37,964 nucleotides of DNA from Chloroflexota bacterium (GCA_002717465.1 PBDQ01000030.1:21046-59009), one strand, 5' to 3'; counted from the stretch's first letter, positions 1 to 8,751 are shown. Notes: generated from the letters alone by a model not told the origin. Program-made: numbers and translations.

Positions 1-266
1 TTCATATCTTTTGTGAAATAAATATCTTTAATTCCTATGGGTATTCCATCTAGCGGTCCTAGGTAATGTCCTTCACGTATTTCTTTTTCCCGAATAGCTG
101 CCTGAGCCAAAGGGATACTTTTATCCATCGTTTCCCAAACTTGTATCGTATTGTTGAATTCGTCTGATCTATCTAAAAAATGAGAAGTGATTTCAGTTGG
201 CGATATCTTCATAGTTTTAATTTTTTTGCTGAGTTCACTTATTGGTAGATGATGTAGATCTTTCAT
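1..266 (-). CDS. Amidase (amidase-signature family), N-terminal part, cut by window edge
   Basis: Starting from an ATG whose complement is at 264-266, the minus strand stays open to base 1, giving 88 complete codons with no stop, so the 3' end lies outside the window. The N-terminal half (ISELSKKIKTMKISPTEIT) is the typical helical start of amidases and GatA-like proteins. Residues about 71-82 read GPLDGIPIGIKD. This is the family's first conserved block, and its lysine is the first member of the Ser-cisSer-Lys catalytic triad. The glycine- and serine-rich signature itself would be downstream of the edge. Family members hydrolyse amide bonds, or act as GatA in Glu/Asp-tRNA transamidation; the fragment cannot separate these. 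It diverges from the gene at 370. Confidence 0.85.
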   Translation of the reverse strand, partial: MKDLHHLPISELSKKIKTMKISPTEITSHFLDRSDEFNNTIQVWETMDKSIPLAQAAIREKEIREGHYLGPLDGIPIGIKDIYFTKDM

Positions 267-369
267 AGAATTATCCTGTTAGAATCAGTTATGTTGTTTG
301 ATATCTTGAAACGCAAGGTTGTTATAGTCAAATGGCATAACGTTAATTTTGATCAATGGAGATGTAATC

Positions 370-807
370 ATGCCACCGCTAACTAACCAACAGTTAAATG
401 AATTTTTGAATTCTGGATCCATCGTTTTGAAACTAGGAACTATTACTGAAGACGGATACCCTTATGTCAATCCTCTGTGGTACAGCTATGAAGAGGAGGC
501 ATTTCTACTGGCCGGTAGGTCCAAAGCTAGATGGGTAAAGCATATCATTTCAAATCCTAAGGTATCGGCATGTATTGATAGTCCTACATTTCCATATACA
601 CGAGTTATGGTAGAAGCAGATGCTGAAATTTTGGATCCAGCATGGACTGGTGACTGGGAACATTGGGCGCATAGATATATGGGTGAAGAAGTTGGGCGTA
701 AATATTATGATGAAACTAAACATATGCCTAGGGTATTAGTTCGTTTGAATCCCAGAAAAATAACAACCTGGGCCGGGCCGGGTTGGCACCCTAGGTACCA
801 AGATTAG
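370..807 (+). CDS. Pyridoxamine 5'-phosphate oxidase-like split-barrel flavoprotein
   Basis: The 145-aa product has the PPOX-like split beta-barrel pattern: LKLGTITEDGYPYVNPLWYSY near the N-terminus, then a cluster of basic residues (AGRSKARWVKHI), then a VMVEADAEIL strand. Members bind FMN, F420 or haem and reduce small molecules or serve in haem or cofactor metabolism; the substrate cannot be read from sequence. The frame is also open from a TTG at 349. ATG 370 is preferred because GGAG lies 8 nt upstream of it. A short GC-rich C-terminus (WAGPGWHPRYQD) follows the barrel. The gene is divergent from the amidase and ends 17 nt before the end of the convergent dehydrogenase gene. Confidence 0.8.
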   Translation: MPPLTNQQLNEFLNSGSIVLKLGTITEDGYPYVNPLWYSYEEEAFLLAGRSKARWVKHIISNPKVSACIDSPTFPYTRVMVEADAEILDPAWTGDWEHWAHRYMGEEVGRKYYDETKHMPRVLVRLNPRKITTWAGPGWHPRYQD

Positions 808-824
808 TTCATCTACTCATTATT

Positions 825-1802
825 TCAAAAAGTTATCGAGACTTTCAACGCTCCGTCAGTTCGAGACTCAGCTAGGTTAAATGCGTCTTGAATTTCTGAG
901 ATTGGAAACTGGTGGGTAACAAATGGAGACATGTCAATTTCCCCATTGACAATATAATCAATGGCTAGTTGAAATGCTGGCAGTCCGGCTTCGTCCTGAG
1001 CCCCAAAAACGGAATGCATATCAACACATTTCCTAAAGAAACTGTCCCAATCAAAGGGTATTTTTTCCATAGTAGGAGGAAGCCCAAATGCAGCTAATTT
1101 CCCGAATGGCTTTACCATCTTTAACGCTTGGTTTAAGGTGTCCACACTTCCTACAGCCTCTATAACGACATCTGCTCCTTCCCCGTTAGTAAGATCTAAT
1201 ATGGCATTTGTTGCTGCATCACCTGTGACGCCGACCAATTCATCAACCCCTAAATTTCTGCCAGCTTCCAATCTTTCTCCGACTGGTTCTATTGCGTAGA
1301 TTTTATGTGCGCCCATTTTCCTAAGGATAAAATCGTGAAATAATCCAACGGAACCTTGCCCAATAATCGCTACAGTTTTTCCGATTAGACTCGGTAACTT
1401 TCTTGATCCGAAAACCACTGTGCCAAGTTGTTGAGCCATTAGTAAATGTGATTCAGGGACACCTCGTGGCACCTTCAATAGGAATCTCGGATCGATAAGC
1501 TGATACCCTGAGAAGCATTTAGATTGCCATATGCTTGGAACAGTCAATACTAAATCTCCGGCTTGAAATTCAGTGTCTCCTCCGTCAATTACTTCTCCAA
1601 TTCCCTCGTGTCCAGGATATCCATGTTCCAAAGGGAATTCTTGAACATTCCAGCCCATGTGGACAATGTGTAAGTCACTTCCACAAATTGAAGCAAGTGA
1701 AGTTTTCACTAGCACTTTTCCAGATTCGATTATTGGTATGGGGATGCTGTCACAGCGCCACTCCCCGAGTCCGACCGCTTGGGCGGCTGGCATTTCACTC
1801 AT
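825..1802 (-). CDS. Zinc-dependent alcohol dehydrogenase (MDR superfamily)
   Basis: This 325-aa medium-chain dehydrogenase has an N-terminal GroES-like catalytic domain with the catalytic zinc ligands Cys40 (SICGSDLH) and His65-Glu66 (GYPGHEGIG). A Rossmann domain with VAIIGQGSVGL follows, and it ends with a typical LAESRTDGALKVSI tail. The usual four-cysteine structural zinc lobe after the HE motif is absent, as in sorbitol-dehydrogenase-like or threonine-dehydrogenase-like branches. It probably oxidises an alcohol or sugar-type substrate with NAD(P); the substrate is not inferable. The frame is open upstream to a TTG at 1829, but ATG 1802 has GGGAG 8 nt ahead and matches the family's N-terminus better. 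A paralogue-like MDR gene lies at 35963-36979. Confidence 0.85.
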   Translation of the reverse strand: MSEMPAAQAVGLGEWRCDSIPIPIIESGKVLVKTSLASICGSDLHIVHMGWNVQEFPLEHGYPGHEGIGEVIDGGDTEFQAGDLVLTVPSIWQSKCFSGYQLIDPRFLLKVPRGVPESHLLMAQQLGTVVFGSRKLPSLIGKTVAIIGQGSVGLFHDFILRKMGAHKIYAIEPVGERLEAGRNLGVDELVGVTGDAATNAILDLTNGEGADVVIEAVGSVDTLNQALKMVKPFGKLAAFGLPPTMEKIPFDWDSFFRKCVDMHSVFGAQDEAGLPAFQLAIDYIVNGEIDMSPFVTHQFPISEIQDAFNLAESRTDGALKVSITF

Positions 1803-1916
1803 TCTTTGTGCTCCCGTACAATTTAACAATGTTAGATATTTTAGAGGATTGTCTTCTCGGATGTCTCAATGTGTCAAGAAATAAAAGAGAAATGTTGAAA
1901 ATTGAGGTCGTTTAAG

Positions 1917-2333
1917 ATGATCAAAGGCGATGCTAATTGGATTGTTTTAGGTGCTTTATTAGGGTTCTGCGCTATTTTGCTGGGAGCTGGAGGCTCTCAC
2001 TGGTTTGACTCATTGTTATCTGAAAAAGGGAAGGAAACGTATACCATAGGTTTTAGATTTCATATTGTTCACGTAATTTTAATTTTTGTTGTCACAATAA
2101 TGAAATCTTTGATCAGTGTGGATATAAAGGCTTTAAAATTTTGCCTCTGGTTTTTCTTCTTAGGAATAATACTGTTTAGTGGAAGTTTGTACGCATTAGG
2201 TTTATCAGGTATTTCCTATTTTGGGATGATTGCTCCAGTTGGCGGTTTGTTTTTCATGATAGGTTGGTTGTGCTTGGCATATGCGGGATTCATCATAAGA
2301 AGTAATAGAACAAAAGGAGATAATTTTGATTAA
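1917..2333 (+). CDS. DUF423 family small membrane protein (YgdD-like)
   Basis: The 138-aa protein has four hydrophobic segments: about residues 8-28, 49-63, 72-95 and 101-125. It carries the DUF423 hallmarks: an LGAGGSHWFD motif after helix 1 (usually GAFGAHAL in the family), HIVHVILIF, LFFSGSLYALGLSG-type residues, and APVGGLFFMIGWLCLA. It should sit in the cytoplasmic membrane; the family has no established function. ATG 1917 is chosen over an in-frame TTG at 1902 because GAGGT lies just upstream at suitable spacing. It diverges from the MDR gene (start 1802) and converges on the DUF6282 gene. Confidence 0.85.
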   Translation: MIKGDANWIVLGALLGFCAILLGAGGSHWFDSLLSEKGKETYTIGFRFHIVHVILIFVVTIMKSLISVDIKALKFCLWFFFLGIILFSGSLYALGLSGISYFGMIAPVGGLFFMIGWLCLAYAGFIIRSNRTKGDNFD

Positions 2334-2340
2334 GCGGATG

Positions 2341-2361
2341 AACCATACGGGCTTAATGGTT
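2341..2361. terminator. Weak hairpin in the DUF423/DUF6282 convergent gap
   Basis: AACCAT at 2341-2346 pairs with ATGGTT at 2356-2361 around a 9-nt loop, in the 37-nt gap between two convergent stops. There is no clear T tract, so termination is only suggested by position. Confidence 0.25.
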
Positions 2362-2370
2362 AGCAATTTG

Positions 2371-3195
2371 TTATGTAAGCAATCCTATAGGATTAGTTTT
2401 TACAAGCATTTCAATATCTTTTTCGCTCAGTTCTGCGGCTAATAAGTGCCCTATGGCCATTCGCATTCCTTCAGGGGGGGGAGGGTTAAAGGGTTGCCCG
2501 AAATTGGTAGTCAAAATACAATGGTTTGCCCCCACTCTTCTGATTTTTTCTTTCAATTCTGTAGGTGAAACTGAATTTACTGAAGGCATACATGGAAGGA
2601 ATGTATATTCTAAATAAGAACCTAGTGATATTAGTTTATTTTGTTCTTCAATTGATTCTTTATTCGAATTATTTGAGGCTATCATTCTCTTAACTCCAAT
2701 ATCACTGGCTTTTTCAAATAAGAGTAATGTTTGTTGTGGGGATAGGCTTCCGGAGTTAAGTATTAAATCTCTATCGGAGATAATTTCAAGTATTTCTGTG
2801 GTTTCATTAGTTATTAAGCCAGAATTGTCGAAGATCGATGACTGGTTTAAGTTACCTTTTTTATCAGGATATTCAGATTTGATGGAGGATGGCATCCATA
2901 CAATTTTGGTCCCTAATTGGGATGCAGCCTCTACAGCATTAGGGTTTATTCCACCGATGGATTTTTCTAGGCTGATCGAGCCGATTACATTTAATCCTGG
3001 GTACATTTCATTTAGTATGTAAGCGATAGGCCCTGTTGGATATTCAATTGACTTTAATGCTATCCCCCCCATTTCTGCCTCGTAGGCAGCTCTTGCTGTT
3101 TCTAGTACATCCATTCTTCGTTCATTAATGTCGGGATTTGCATGAACGTGGAGATCGTAGGATCCTGTTAATAATGAAGAGATAACTGAATTCAA
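2371..3195 (-). CDS. DUF6282 family (amidohydrolase-like TIM-barrel) protein
   Basis: The 274-aa protein starts with YDLHVHANPDINERRMD (HxH at 16/18), the metal-binding entry motif of amidohydrolase-fold proteins. It continues with the DUF6282-like GGIALKSIEYPT strand and the late ILTTNFGQPFNPPPPEGMRMAI block. Members are predicted metal-dependent hydrolases of unknown substrate. The start is a TTG at 3195, with GGGAG 6 nt upstream; no nearby in-frame ATG fits. The gene lies 22 nt downstream of the HAD gene on the same strand, so the two are likely co-transcribed. A phosphatase next to a hydrolase hints at a small catabolic unit, but this is inference. Confidence 0.75.
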   Translation of the reverse strand: MNSVISSLLTGSYDLHVHANPDINERRMDVLETARAAYEAEMGGIALKSIEYPTGPIAYILNEMYPGLNVIGSISLEKSIGGINPNAVEAASQLGTKIVWMPSSIKSEYPDKKGNLNQSSIFDNSGLITNETTEILEIISDRDLILNSGSLSPQQTLLLFEKASDIGVKRMIASNNSNKESIEEQNKLISLGSYLEYTFLPCMPSVNSVSPTELKEKIRRVGANHCILTTNFGQPFNPPPPEGMRMAIGHLLAAELSEKDIEMLVKTNPIGLLT

Positions 3196-3217
3196 ATAAA
3201 ACTCCCGTTATGTTTTT

Positions 3218-3880
3218 CTAAATACTATTGATCAGACTAGGTAATTGTTGCATTGATTTAAATACAAACACACCTTCTGTATCGAGATTATTTAATTGGT
3301 CGGAATTTTGTGGATTGTATGCTAGTACCTTCATTCCAGCTGCCAATCCAGCCTTTATTCCTGGGATGGAATCTTCTACTACAATTGTCTTGGAAGCAAC
3401 GGAACCCATTTTTTTTGCAGCATATAAGAAAAGGTCTGGATAAGGTTTACCTCGTTTCACATCTTCTGCACTGTAAATTTTACCATCAAATTTTCTAACT
3501 AGTCCGGTTATAGTCAATGTTCTATTTATTTTTTCATGAGGTCCGCTGGATGCAACACAAAACCTATGTGAAATGGTATCTAATGCCTTTGCTATCCCTT
3601 TTATGGGCTGCAATTCTTTTTCAAATCTAAAAAAAACTTTCTTAATGTACATATCGTAAAATTCATCGGGCATTTTCTTTTGTGCTCTTTGCTCGATGGT
3701 TTTCAGACAGTCGTTCCACGAATGCCCAAGAAATAATGTGATGCATTCTTCATAAGACGTGGGTGACCCCATTGAGGTTAGCATTTCTGACATCACAGTA
3801 TTTGATATCAGTTCGCTATCCACCAGAACTCCATCACAATCAAATATAATTAGATCTGTAGACAAATTATTCTCACTCAA
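3218..3880 (-). CDS. HAD-superfamily hydrolase, subfamily IA (beta-phosphoglucomutase/phosphatase type)
   Basis: The 220-aa product has the HAD motifs in order: motif I FDCDGVLVDSE (nucleophile Asp14, acid/base Asp16), motif II VASSGP around residue 111, motif III lysine in RGKPYPDLF, and motif IV VVEDSIPGI. A helical cap lies between motifs I and II, as in subfamily IA. It likely dephosphorylates or isomerises a small phosphorylated metabolite; the substrate is unknown. The start is uncertain. TTG 3880 gives the full frame but has no clear ribosome site. TTG 3865 (codon 6) has a purine-rich GTGAG 6 nt before it. The gene diverges from the molybdopterin protein at 4000. Confidence 0.85.
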   Translation of the reverse strand: MSENNLSTDLIIFDCDGVLVDSELISNTVMSEMLTSMGSPTSYEECITLFLGHSWNDCLKTIEQRAQKKMPDEFYDMYIKKVFFRFEKELQPIKGIAKALDTISHRFCVASSGPHEKINRTLTITGLVRKFDGKIYSAEDVKRGKPYPDLFLYAAKKMGSVASKTIVVEDSIPGIKAGLAAGMKVLAYNPQNSDQLNNLDTEGVFVFKSMQQLPSLINSI

Positions 3881-3999
3881 ACTGTTGTTATAAGTACACG
3901 GCAGAAAGTCTATGAAGCTGTTGCATTTGATGTCAATGACCTCAGTGTACTATGCTATTTCCAAATCTGAAATTCTTGACATGATTGAGGTAAAACGAT

Positions 4000-4602
4000 T
4001 TGTTAAATAAGATCGGGAAGATAACGCCAGGTGCACCTGGACCGGAAGCTGGGGCTCCACCAGGTCAATTTGTGACTGAGAAATTCCCGGTTTTGACCGA
4101 AGGTTCGATACCTGACTTCAATATCAAAGACTGGGCTTTCACTATTAATGGTCTAGTAGATAAGCAAGTAGTGGTAGACTACGAAACTTTTATCTCTATT
4201 GGTATCAAAACTGTTCAGTCAGAATTTCATTGTGTCACGCAATGGAGCAAATTGCAGAATATTTGGGAAGGTGTTTTGTTTAAAGATGTGATGAAGCTTG
4301 TTTCAATTGCCTCAAACGCCAAATACGCAATGGTTCATTGTTTTGGTGATTATTCAATCAATTTATCATTAGATGTCTTGATGGATGATGATGTTTTGTT
4401 TGCGGTGAAACATGACGGAGAAGATATAACTTTAGAACATGGAGCACCATTAAGGCTTGTGGTCCCAAAGCGTTATGGATGGAAAAGTGCAAAATGGGTG
4501 AATGGTATTGAATTGATGGATGAAAACCGGCCAGGGTTTTGGGAAAGCAGAGGTTATCACATGGAAGGCGATCCCTGGAAAGAAGAACGTTTTGTAATTT
4601 AA
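4000..4602 (+). CDS. Sulfite oxidase-like molybdopterin-domain oxidoreductase
   Basis: The 200-aa protein is a stand-alone sulfite-oxidase-fold molybdopterin-binding domain. Cys78 in EFHCVTQWS is the expected molybdenum thiolate ligand. It is followed by W-x-G (NIWEGV), the HCFGDYSINLSL strand, GAPLRLVVPKRYGWKSAKWVNGIE, and the WESRGYHMEGDPWKEERF tail typical of small bacterial SuoxA-like proteins. It lacks a haem or dimerisation domain, and no Tat (RR) signal is visible, so a cytoplasmic location is likely. Substrate could be an S- or N-oxide or an aldehyde; not inferable. The start is TTG 4000, with GAGG 9 nt upstream. The nearby ATG at 3981 is in a frame that stops immediately. Confidence 0.85.
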   Translation: MLNKIGKITPGAPGPEAGAPPGQFVTEKFPVLTEGSIPDFNIKDWAFTINGLVDKQVVVDYETFISIGIKTVQSEFHCVTQWSKLQNIWEGVLFKDVMKLVSIASNAKYAMVHCFGDYSINLSLDVLMDDDVLFAVKHDGEDITLEHGAPLRLVVPKRYGWKSAKWVNGIELMDENRPGFWESRGYHMEGDPWKEERFVI

Positions 4603-4651
4603 TGTAGTTTTTTGCGTTGCTCATCCCTATACGGTCTTTCATGTTACCTTA

Positions 4652-4681
4652 GTTGACATGATTCGCATCAACCCTTATGAT
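4652..4681 (+). promoter_or_regulatory. hspR-grpE-dnaK promoter with overlapping HAIR-like operator
   Basis: A sigma-70 promoter is visible: -35 TTGACA at 4653-4658, a 17-nt spacer, and -10 TATGAT at 4676-4681. An imperfect 21-bp inverted repeat (half-sites GTTGACA and CATCAAC around 7 nt) occupies 4652-4672 and covers the -35 and spacer. Its length and the placement of TTGA and TCAA match the HspR-associated inverted repeat (CTTGAGT-N7-ACTCAAG). Binding of the HspR encoded just downstream would block the promoter, giving autoregulated heat-shock control. The promoter is clear from sequence; the operator is inferred from geometry. Confidence 0.7.
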
Positions 4682-4749
4682 TTAACCGTTGTCATCGAAA
4701 TCTCATGAAATTGGTTTGTTAGATCTTCTATTCCAAATTGGAGTTCAAT

Positions 4750-5166
4750 ATGGCCCGTATACCCTCAAATAGAGTGATTAGATTAGGGGTTTCCCTTGGA
4801 GAACCTCAGAGACGCAAAGTGACTAATCAATATGTGGAGGGAGAAGGGATATATGTGATAAGTGTTGCCGCTCGGCTGTTAAAAATGCACCCTCAAACGT
4901 TGAGGAAATATGAAAGAGCCGGCTTAGTTAGGCCATCTAGAACGGTGGGAATGCTGAGATTGTACTCTGAGGAAGACATAGTTCGGCTACGCTTGATTAA
5001 GCATCTTGTTGGGGAAATGGGGTTGAATTTAGCTGGTGTTGAAGTTGCGTTGGCCATGTTCAATCAAATGCTTAGGTTGAAGTCAGGATTAGATCAGGCA
5101 AAAGAGGGTGATCTGAAAGATTATTTAGAAGATTGTTTGGGTGAGATGTTCAAGATATTGCAATAA
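4750..5166 (+). CDS. hspR: HspR-like MerR-family heat-shock repressor
   Basis: The 138-aa protein has a MerR-type winged helix-turn-helix: YVISVAARLLKMHPQTLRKYERAGLVRPSRT, then RLYSEEDIVRLRLIKHLV (about residues 35-90). A short helical tail replaces the longer effector domain of other MerR proteins. HspR proteins repress dnaK operons, with DnaK acting as co-repressor. Position immediately before grpE and dnaK supports this over other MerR regulators. ATG 4750 has GGAG 6 nt upstream; a TTG at 4738 is in frame but overlaps that site. The N-terminal 25 residues are basic and unlike the canonical family. A HAIR-like site lies in its promoter. Confidence 0.85.
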   Translation: MARIPSNRVIRLGVSLGEPQRRKVTNQYVEGEGIYVISVAARLLKMHPQTLRKYERAGLVRPSRTVGMLRLYSEEDIVRLRLIKHLVGEMGLNLAGVEVALAMFNQMLRLKSGLDQAKEGDLKDYLEDCLGEMFKILQ

Positions 5167-5199
5167 ATGAGCAGTAGTTTTTAATGGAGAAACAATATA

Positions 5200-5802
5200 T
5201 TGGAAGATAAGGAAAATGATGAAAAATTGGATTGTGTAAATTCTGAAAACATTTCGAATGATGATGTTATTGGAGAGTCGGAAAATCAAAAAACCGAACT
5301 AGATAAGTCAGCTGAAGACATACAAGCGGAACTCTTGAAAGAAGCAGAACATTACAAGTCAATAGCTCAAAGGGCTCAGGCAGATTTGATCAATTATCGA
5401 AGTAGAGCTGCACAAGAGTTAGAAGAGACTCGTAGAACAATAAAATTTGGAATTTTGGGAAGGTTTTTAAGTGTGGTTGATGACCTTGCCAGAGCTGTAG
5501 AGAATGTACCGGATGAGGTCAATGATGATTGGGAAAAGGGTGTTTCTCTTGTTTTAAGAAACTTGGAAAATGCTTTAGAGATGGAAGGAGTTACAAAAAT
5601 AGAATCTCTTGGGCTTCAGTTCGACCCACATTTGCACGATGCGCTTATGTTTGAAGAAACTGAGGAAAAAGAAGAAGGGCTTGTCACTTCAGTAATTCAG
5701 GAAGGCTACAAGATAAACGACAGAATATTGAGACCAGCTAGAGTCGTAGTATCAAAGGCTCCGGCTGAACAAACGCAAAATGATAAAGAGGAGGGAGAAT
5801 AA
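5200..5802 (+). CDS. grpE: Nucleotide exchange factor GrpE
   Basis: The 200-aa protein has an acidic, low-complexity N-terminus (to about residue 45), a long coiled-coil helix ([35 protein letters not shown]), a four-helix region ([19 protein letters not shown]), and the C-terminal beta-wing with [11 protein letters not shown] and [25 protein letters not shown]. The last block is the GrpE signature. It releases ADP from DnaK in the cytoplasm. The start is TTG 5200, with GGAGA about 10 nt upstream; the ATG at 5184 is out of frame. The stop overlaps the dnaK start by one base (TAATG), indicating translational coupling. Confidence 0.95.
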   Translation: MEDKENDEKLDCVNSENISNDDVIGESENQKTELDKSAEDIQAELLKEAEHYKSIAQRAQADLINYRSRAAQELEETRRTIKFGILGRFLSVVDDLARAVENVPDEVNDDWEKGVSLVLRNLENALEMEGVTKIESLGLQFDPHLHDALMFEETEEKEEGLVTSVIQEGYKINDRILRPARVVVSKAPAEQTQNDKEEGE

Positions 5803-7709
5803 TGGCAAAAATTCTCGGAATAGATTTAGGAACCACAAATTCGTGCATGGCTGTAATAGAAGCTGGCGAGCCTAGAGTCATTGAAAATGCAGAAGGGACT
5901 AGAACTACACCTTCTGTTGTCGGAATAAATCCGAGATCCAGTGAACGATATGTCGGTACCACTGCTAAGCGCCAGGCAGTTACCAATCCTGACAATACAG
6001 TATTTTCGGCTAAACGTTTCATGGGTATGAAGTTTAATGATGATTCAGTGAAACGTAGTTTGGATTTGGTGCCATACGCCGTTGTGGAACACGACAATGG
6101 TGATGCTCATGTATCAATGGGAGATAAAAGGTATGCTCCACCTGAGATAGCAGCAATGGTGCTGCAAAAACTTAAACAGGATGCAGAGTCAAAACTTGGA
6201 GAGGAAATTACGCAGGCTGTAATTACAGTGCCAGCTTATTTTAACGATAGTCAACGAAATGCTACTCGTGATGCTGGCAAGATAGCAGGGTTGGAAGTTT
6301 TAAGAATAATCAACGAACCGACAGCTGCTTCACTTGCTTATGGGCTTGATAATAATAAAGATCAAACAATTGCTGTGTATGATCTTGGGGGAGGTACTTT
6401 TGATGTCACTATCTTGCAGATCGGTGATGGTGTCTTTGAAGTGAAGGCCACAAATGGTGACACTCATTTAGGAGGCGACGACTTTGATCAAGCAATAATT
6501 GACTGGATATGTGATAAATTTCAGCAAGATCAAGGTATTGACTTAAGATCGGATCGTATGGCGTTACAAAGGCTACGAGAGTCTGCAGAAAGAGCGAAGA
6601 TTGAGCTTTCCACTCTTATGCAAACAGAAATAAATCTCCCATTTATAACGGCTGACGCCTCAGGGCCTAAGCATTTGGTTGAAACATTACAAAGGTCCAC
6701 TTTGGAGCAGATGGTTGGCGATCTTATAAAAAGAGCTATAGAGCCGTGTAAACAAGCGATGGCTGACGCTGGTGTTTCTAATTCCGAAATTGATGAGGTG
6801 ATATTGGTCGGAGGAATGACCAGAATGCCAGCTGTTCAAAGCGCTGTTGAGGAATTCTTCGGTACAGAAGCTCATCAAGGTGTGAATCCTGATGAAGTGG
6901 TTGCAGTAGGTGCTGCTGTGCAAGCTGGTGTATTGCAGGGAGACGTACAAGACATTCTTTTATTGGATGTTACGCCTTTGACGCTTGGCATAGAAACTTT
7001 GGGTGGTGTAACAACTGCTTTGATCCAACGGAATACTACTATCCCTACATCTAAGAGTGAGACATTTACCACGGCGTCTGATAATCAGCCTTCAGTGGAG
7101 GTGCACGTTTTGCAAGGTGAGCGACCTATGTCCGCCGAAAACAAAACGATAGGTCGATTTAACTTAGATGGTATATTACCTGCGCCTAGGGGCATCCCAC
7201 AGGTAGAAGTAACGTTTGATATAGACGCTAATGGAATTTTAAATGTTTCTGCTAAAGACAAGGGTACTGGTAAAGAGCAGAGTATAACTATCACTGCAAG
7301 TTCCGGTCTTTCTCAAGAAGAAATTGACCAAATGATTCAGGATGCTGAACAGCATGCTGATGAAGATTCTCAAAAACGTCAATCTGTAGAAGTTAGAAAT
7401 ATGGCCGAAAGTGCTATATACGCAGCGGAGTCGATGCTTAGAGAAAATGAAGAGCATGTTTCCGGTGATCTCAGGTCAGAAGTGGAGTCGAAAATTGCAA
7501 CGGTCAGAACAGCTCTTGAGGGGGAAGACACATCTGTGATTGAGAGCGGTTTACAGGAATTGCAAGAGACCGTCCAAAAAGTTGGGCAGGAAGTTTACAG
7601 TAAAACCGGTGCCGCGGGGGCCGAATCAGCCGCGCCGGAATCCCCTGAAGAACAAACTTCTTCAAGTGAGGATGAGAATACAGTCGACGGAGAATATAGA
7701 GAGATTTAA
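5802..7709 (+). CDS. dnaK: Chaperone protein DnaK (Hsp70)
   Basis: The 635-aa protein is full length for DnaK. All three Hsp70 signatures are present: [14 protein letters not shown] near residue 7, [14 protein letters not shown] near residue 192, and [14 protein letters not shown] near residue 333. The linker [19 protein letters not shown] is followed by the beta-sandwich substrate-binding domain, a helical lid, and a Ser/Glu-rich tail ending in EI rather than the EEVD-like end of eukaryotes. It is an ATP-dependent folding chaperone working with GrpE and DnaJ. It overlaps grpE by one base. No dnaJ follows; instead a strong hairpin closes the operon. Confidence 0.98.
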   Translation: MAKILGIDLGTTNSCMAVIEAGEPRVIENAEGTRTTPSVVGINPRSSERYVGTTAKRQAVTNPDNTVFSAKRFMGMKFNDDSVKRSLDLVPYAVVEHDNGDAHVSMGDKRYAPPEIAAMVLQKLKQDAESKLGEEITQAVITVPAYFNDSQRNATRDAGKIAGLEVLRIINEPTAASLAYGLDNNKDQTIAVYDLGGGTFDVTILQIGDGVFEVKATNGDTHLGGDDFDQAIIDWICDKFQQDQGIDLRSDRMALQRLRESAERAKIELSTLMQTEINLPFITADASGPKHLVETLQRSTLEQMVGDLIKRAIEPCKQAMADAGVSNSEIDEVILVGGMTRMPAVQSAVEEFFGTEAHQGVNPDEVVAVGAAVQAGVLQGDVQDILLLDVTPLTLGIETLGGVTTALIQRNTTIPTSKSETFTTASDNQPSVEVHVLQGERPMSAENKTIGRFNLDGILPAPRGIPQVEVTFDIDANGILNVSAKDKGTGKEQSITITASSGLSQEEIDQMIQDAEQHADEDSQKRQSVEVRNMAESAIYAAESMLRENEEHVSGDLRSEVESKIATVRTALEGEDTSVIESGLQELQETVQKVGQEVYSKTGAAGAESAAPESPEEQTSSSEDENTVDGEYREI

Positions 7710-7719
7710 ATCTAAGCTA

Positions 7720-7758
7720 CGTGGCCATGGGGTATTCACATTCTTCCTCATGGCCACG
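7720..7758 (+). terminator. Strong 10-bp hairpin after dnaK
   Basis: CGTGGCCATG at 7720-7729 is perfectly complementary to CATGGCCACG at 7749-7758, with a 19-nt loop, 10 nt after the dnaK stop. On the plus strand it runs into the T-rich ATTTATTTATAT, so it probably terminates the heat-shock operon. It also lies just past the end of the convergent DUF3500 gene and could slow transcription from that side. Confidence 0.7.
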
Positions 7759-7764
7759 ATTTAT

Positions 7765-8751
7765 TTATATCACGTGGTATGCAAGAAGATGTTTTCTCAT
7801 GACATCTTCACCGAAATCGTTGTCGACGTCCCTCCAAACTGAATGAATGTGGTTAGCTCCATTTTGTCTGTTGTCGAATTCTACTACGAACCTACCTCCA
7901 TGAAGTCGGTAGTAATGTTCACCACCATGATCCGTCGCGCCACCCCAGGCAAAGTGAACATTTTCTATTCCATGTTCTTTGAGCTCTTCAAATTTTTGTT
8001 TGGCAAGTTCTTTGTGAACTTGATTAATATATTCTGTTATTAGGGATGTAACTATCTCCCTTTGTGTACCATTCATTTTTGAAATTGGCAGACCTTCCTC
8101 GGCTGGTAATGAAACCTTACTGCTGTTATAAGTTAAAATGTCATAAGGTGCTTGGCCATAAATGATTGCAGTTTTCTTTTGTCCTTCATCCAGGCTATTC
8201 ATCAAATCGAAGGCTATGTCTTCCCTATCGCTTAGAACACGTAGCCCATTATGAGGACCTTTCCGGACCTCCGCTGGGTTGGCCCCAAAGAAGAACGGAG
8301 TCATCGAAATGATTTTTCCTTGGTAAATGCTAAAGTGTAAGGAAATGTGGTGGCCTTCAGCTCTCCAACCCCATGGGCCATCGGTGTCTGGTGTTCCAAA
8401 TATTGTGAAATAGTAAAGTTCAGGGTCTCTTTTGAATGAAATGTGACCACGTTCCTTTTCAAGTGGTCCAAGTATAGTTTCAAGTTGAATAATTTGCTTT
8501 GCTTGTTTATATGACCGTTCTGTGAGACCTGTGGCCATTAAATCAAACGCTTTTTCTCTTTGATTATCATCCATATCTCTTAAAGAAAGTCCATGTCTGT
8601 TCATTGGGGGGTAATACCAGAATAGGCGTTCTCCGTCGAGATATTCGAAACAAGCCTTTGATTTCTGGTCAGCATTGAGACTATTGAGAAAGCTTGTTCC
8701 AGCGTCTGTCATCGTTTCAACAAGAATTGATTGATCTTGTACTGTTGCCAT
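7765..8751 (-). CDS. DUF3500 domain protein
   Basis: The 328-aa protein matches the DUF3500 pattern as I know it: an N-terminal LDGERLFWYYPPMNRHGLSLRDM block, the central YYFTIFGTPDTDGPWGWRAEGHHISLHFSI block with its paired histidines, and a C-terminal VHFAWGGATDHGGEHYYRLHGGRFVVEFDN...HSVWRDVDNDFG block rich in His and Asp. No function is established for the family; the conserved His/Glu residues suggest metal binding (inference). No signal peptide is visible. ATG 8751 is chosen; GTG 8766 is an in-frame alternative, with a G-run between the two. It lies 71 nt downstream of the NHL gene on the same strand and is likely co-transcribed with it. Confidence 0.8.
   Translation of the reverse strand: MATVQDQSILVETMTDAGTSFLNSLNADQKSKACFEYLDGERLFWYYPPMNRHGLSLRDMDDNQREKAFDLMATGLTERSYKQAKQIIQLETILGPLEKERGHISFKRDPELYYFTIFGTPDTDGPWGWRAEGHHISLHFSIYQGKIISMTPFFFGANPAEVRKGPHNGLRVLSDREDIAFDLMNSLDEGQKKTAIIYGQAPYDILTYNSSKVSLPAEEGLPISKMNGTQREIVTSLITEYINQVHKELAKQKFEELKEHGIENVHFAWGGATDHGGEHYYRLHGGRFVVEFDNRQNGANHIHSVWRDVDNDFGEDVMRKHLLAYHVI

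Noticed and set aside
1535-1915. Plus-strand open frame opposite the first alcohol dehydrogenase
   Set aside because: It lies antisense to a clear MDR gene, lacks a ribosome site and its product resembles no protein family.
3976-4002. TTGACA upstream of the sulfite-oxidase-like gene as a -35
   Set aside because: The -10 would fall at or past the start codon at 4000, so it cannot drive the gene as annotated.
7540-7842. 100-aa plus-strand frame across the dnaK end and the terminator
   Set aside because: It overlaps dnaK in another frame and runs through the hairpin into the convergent gene; the product is low-complexity and basic.
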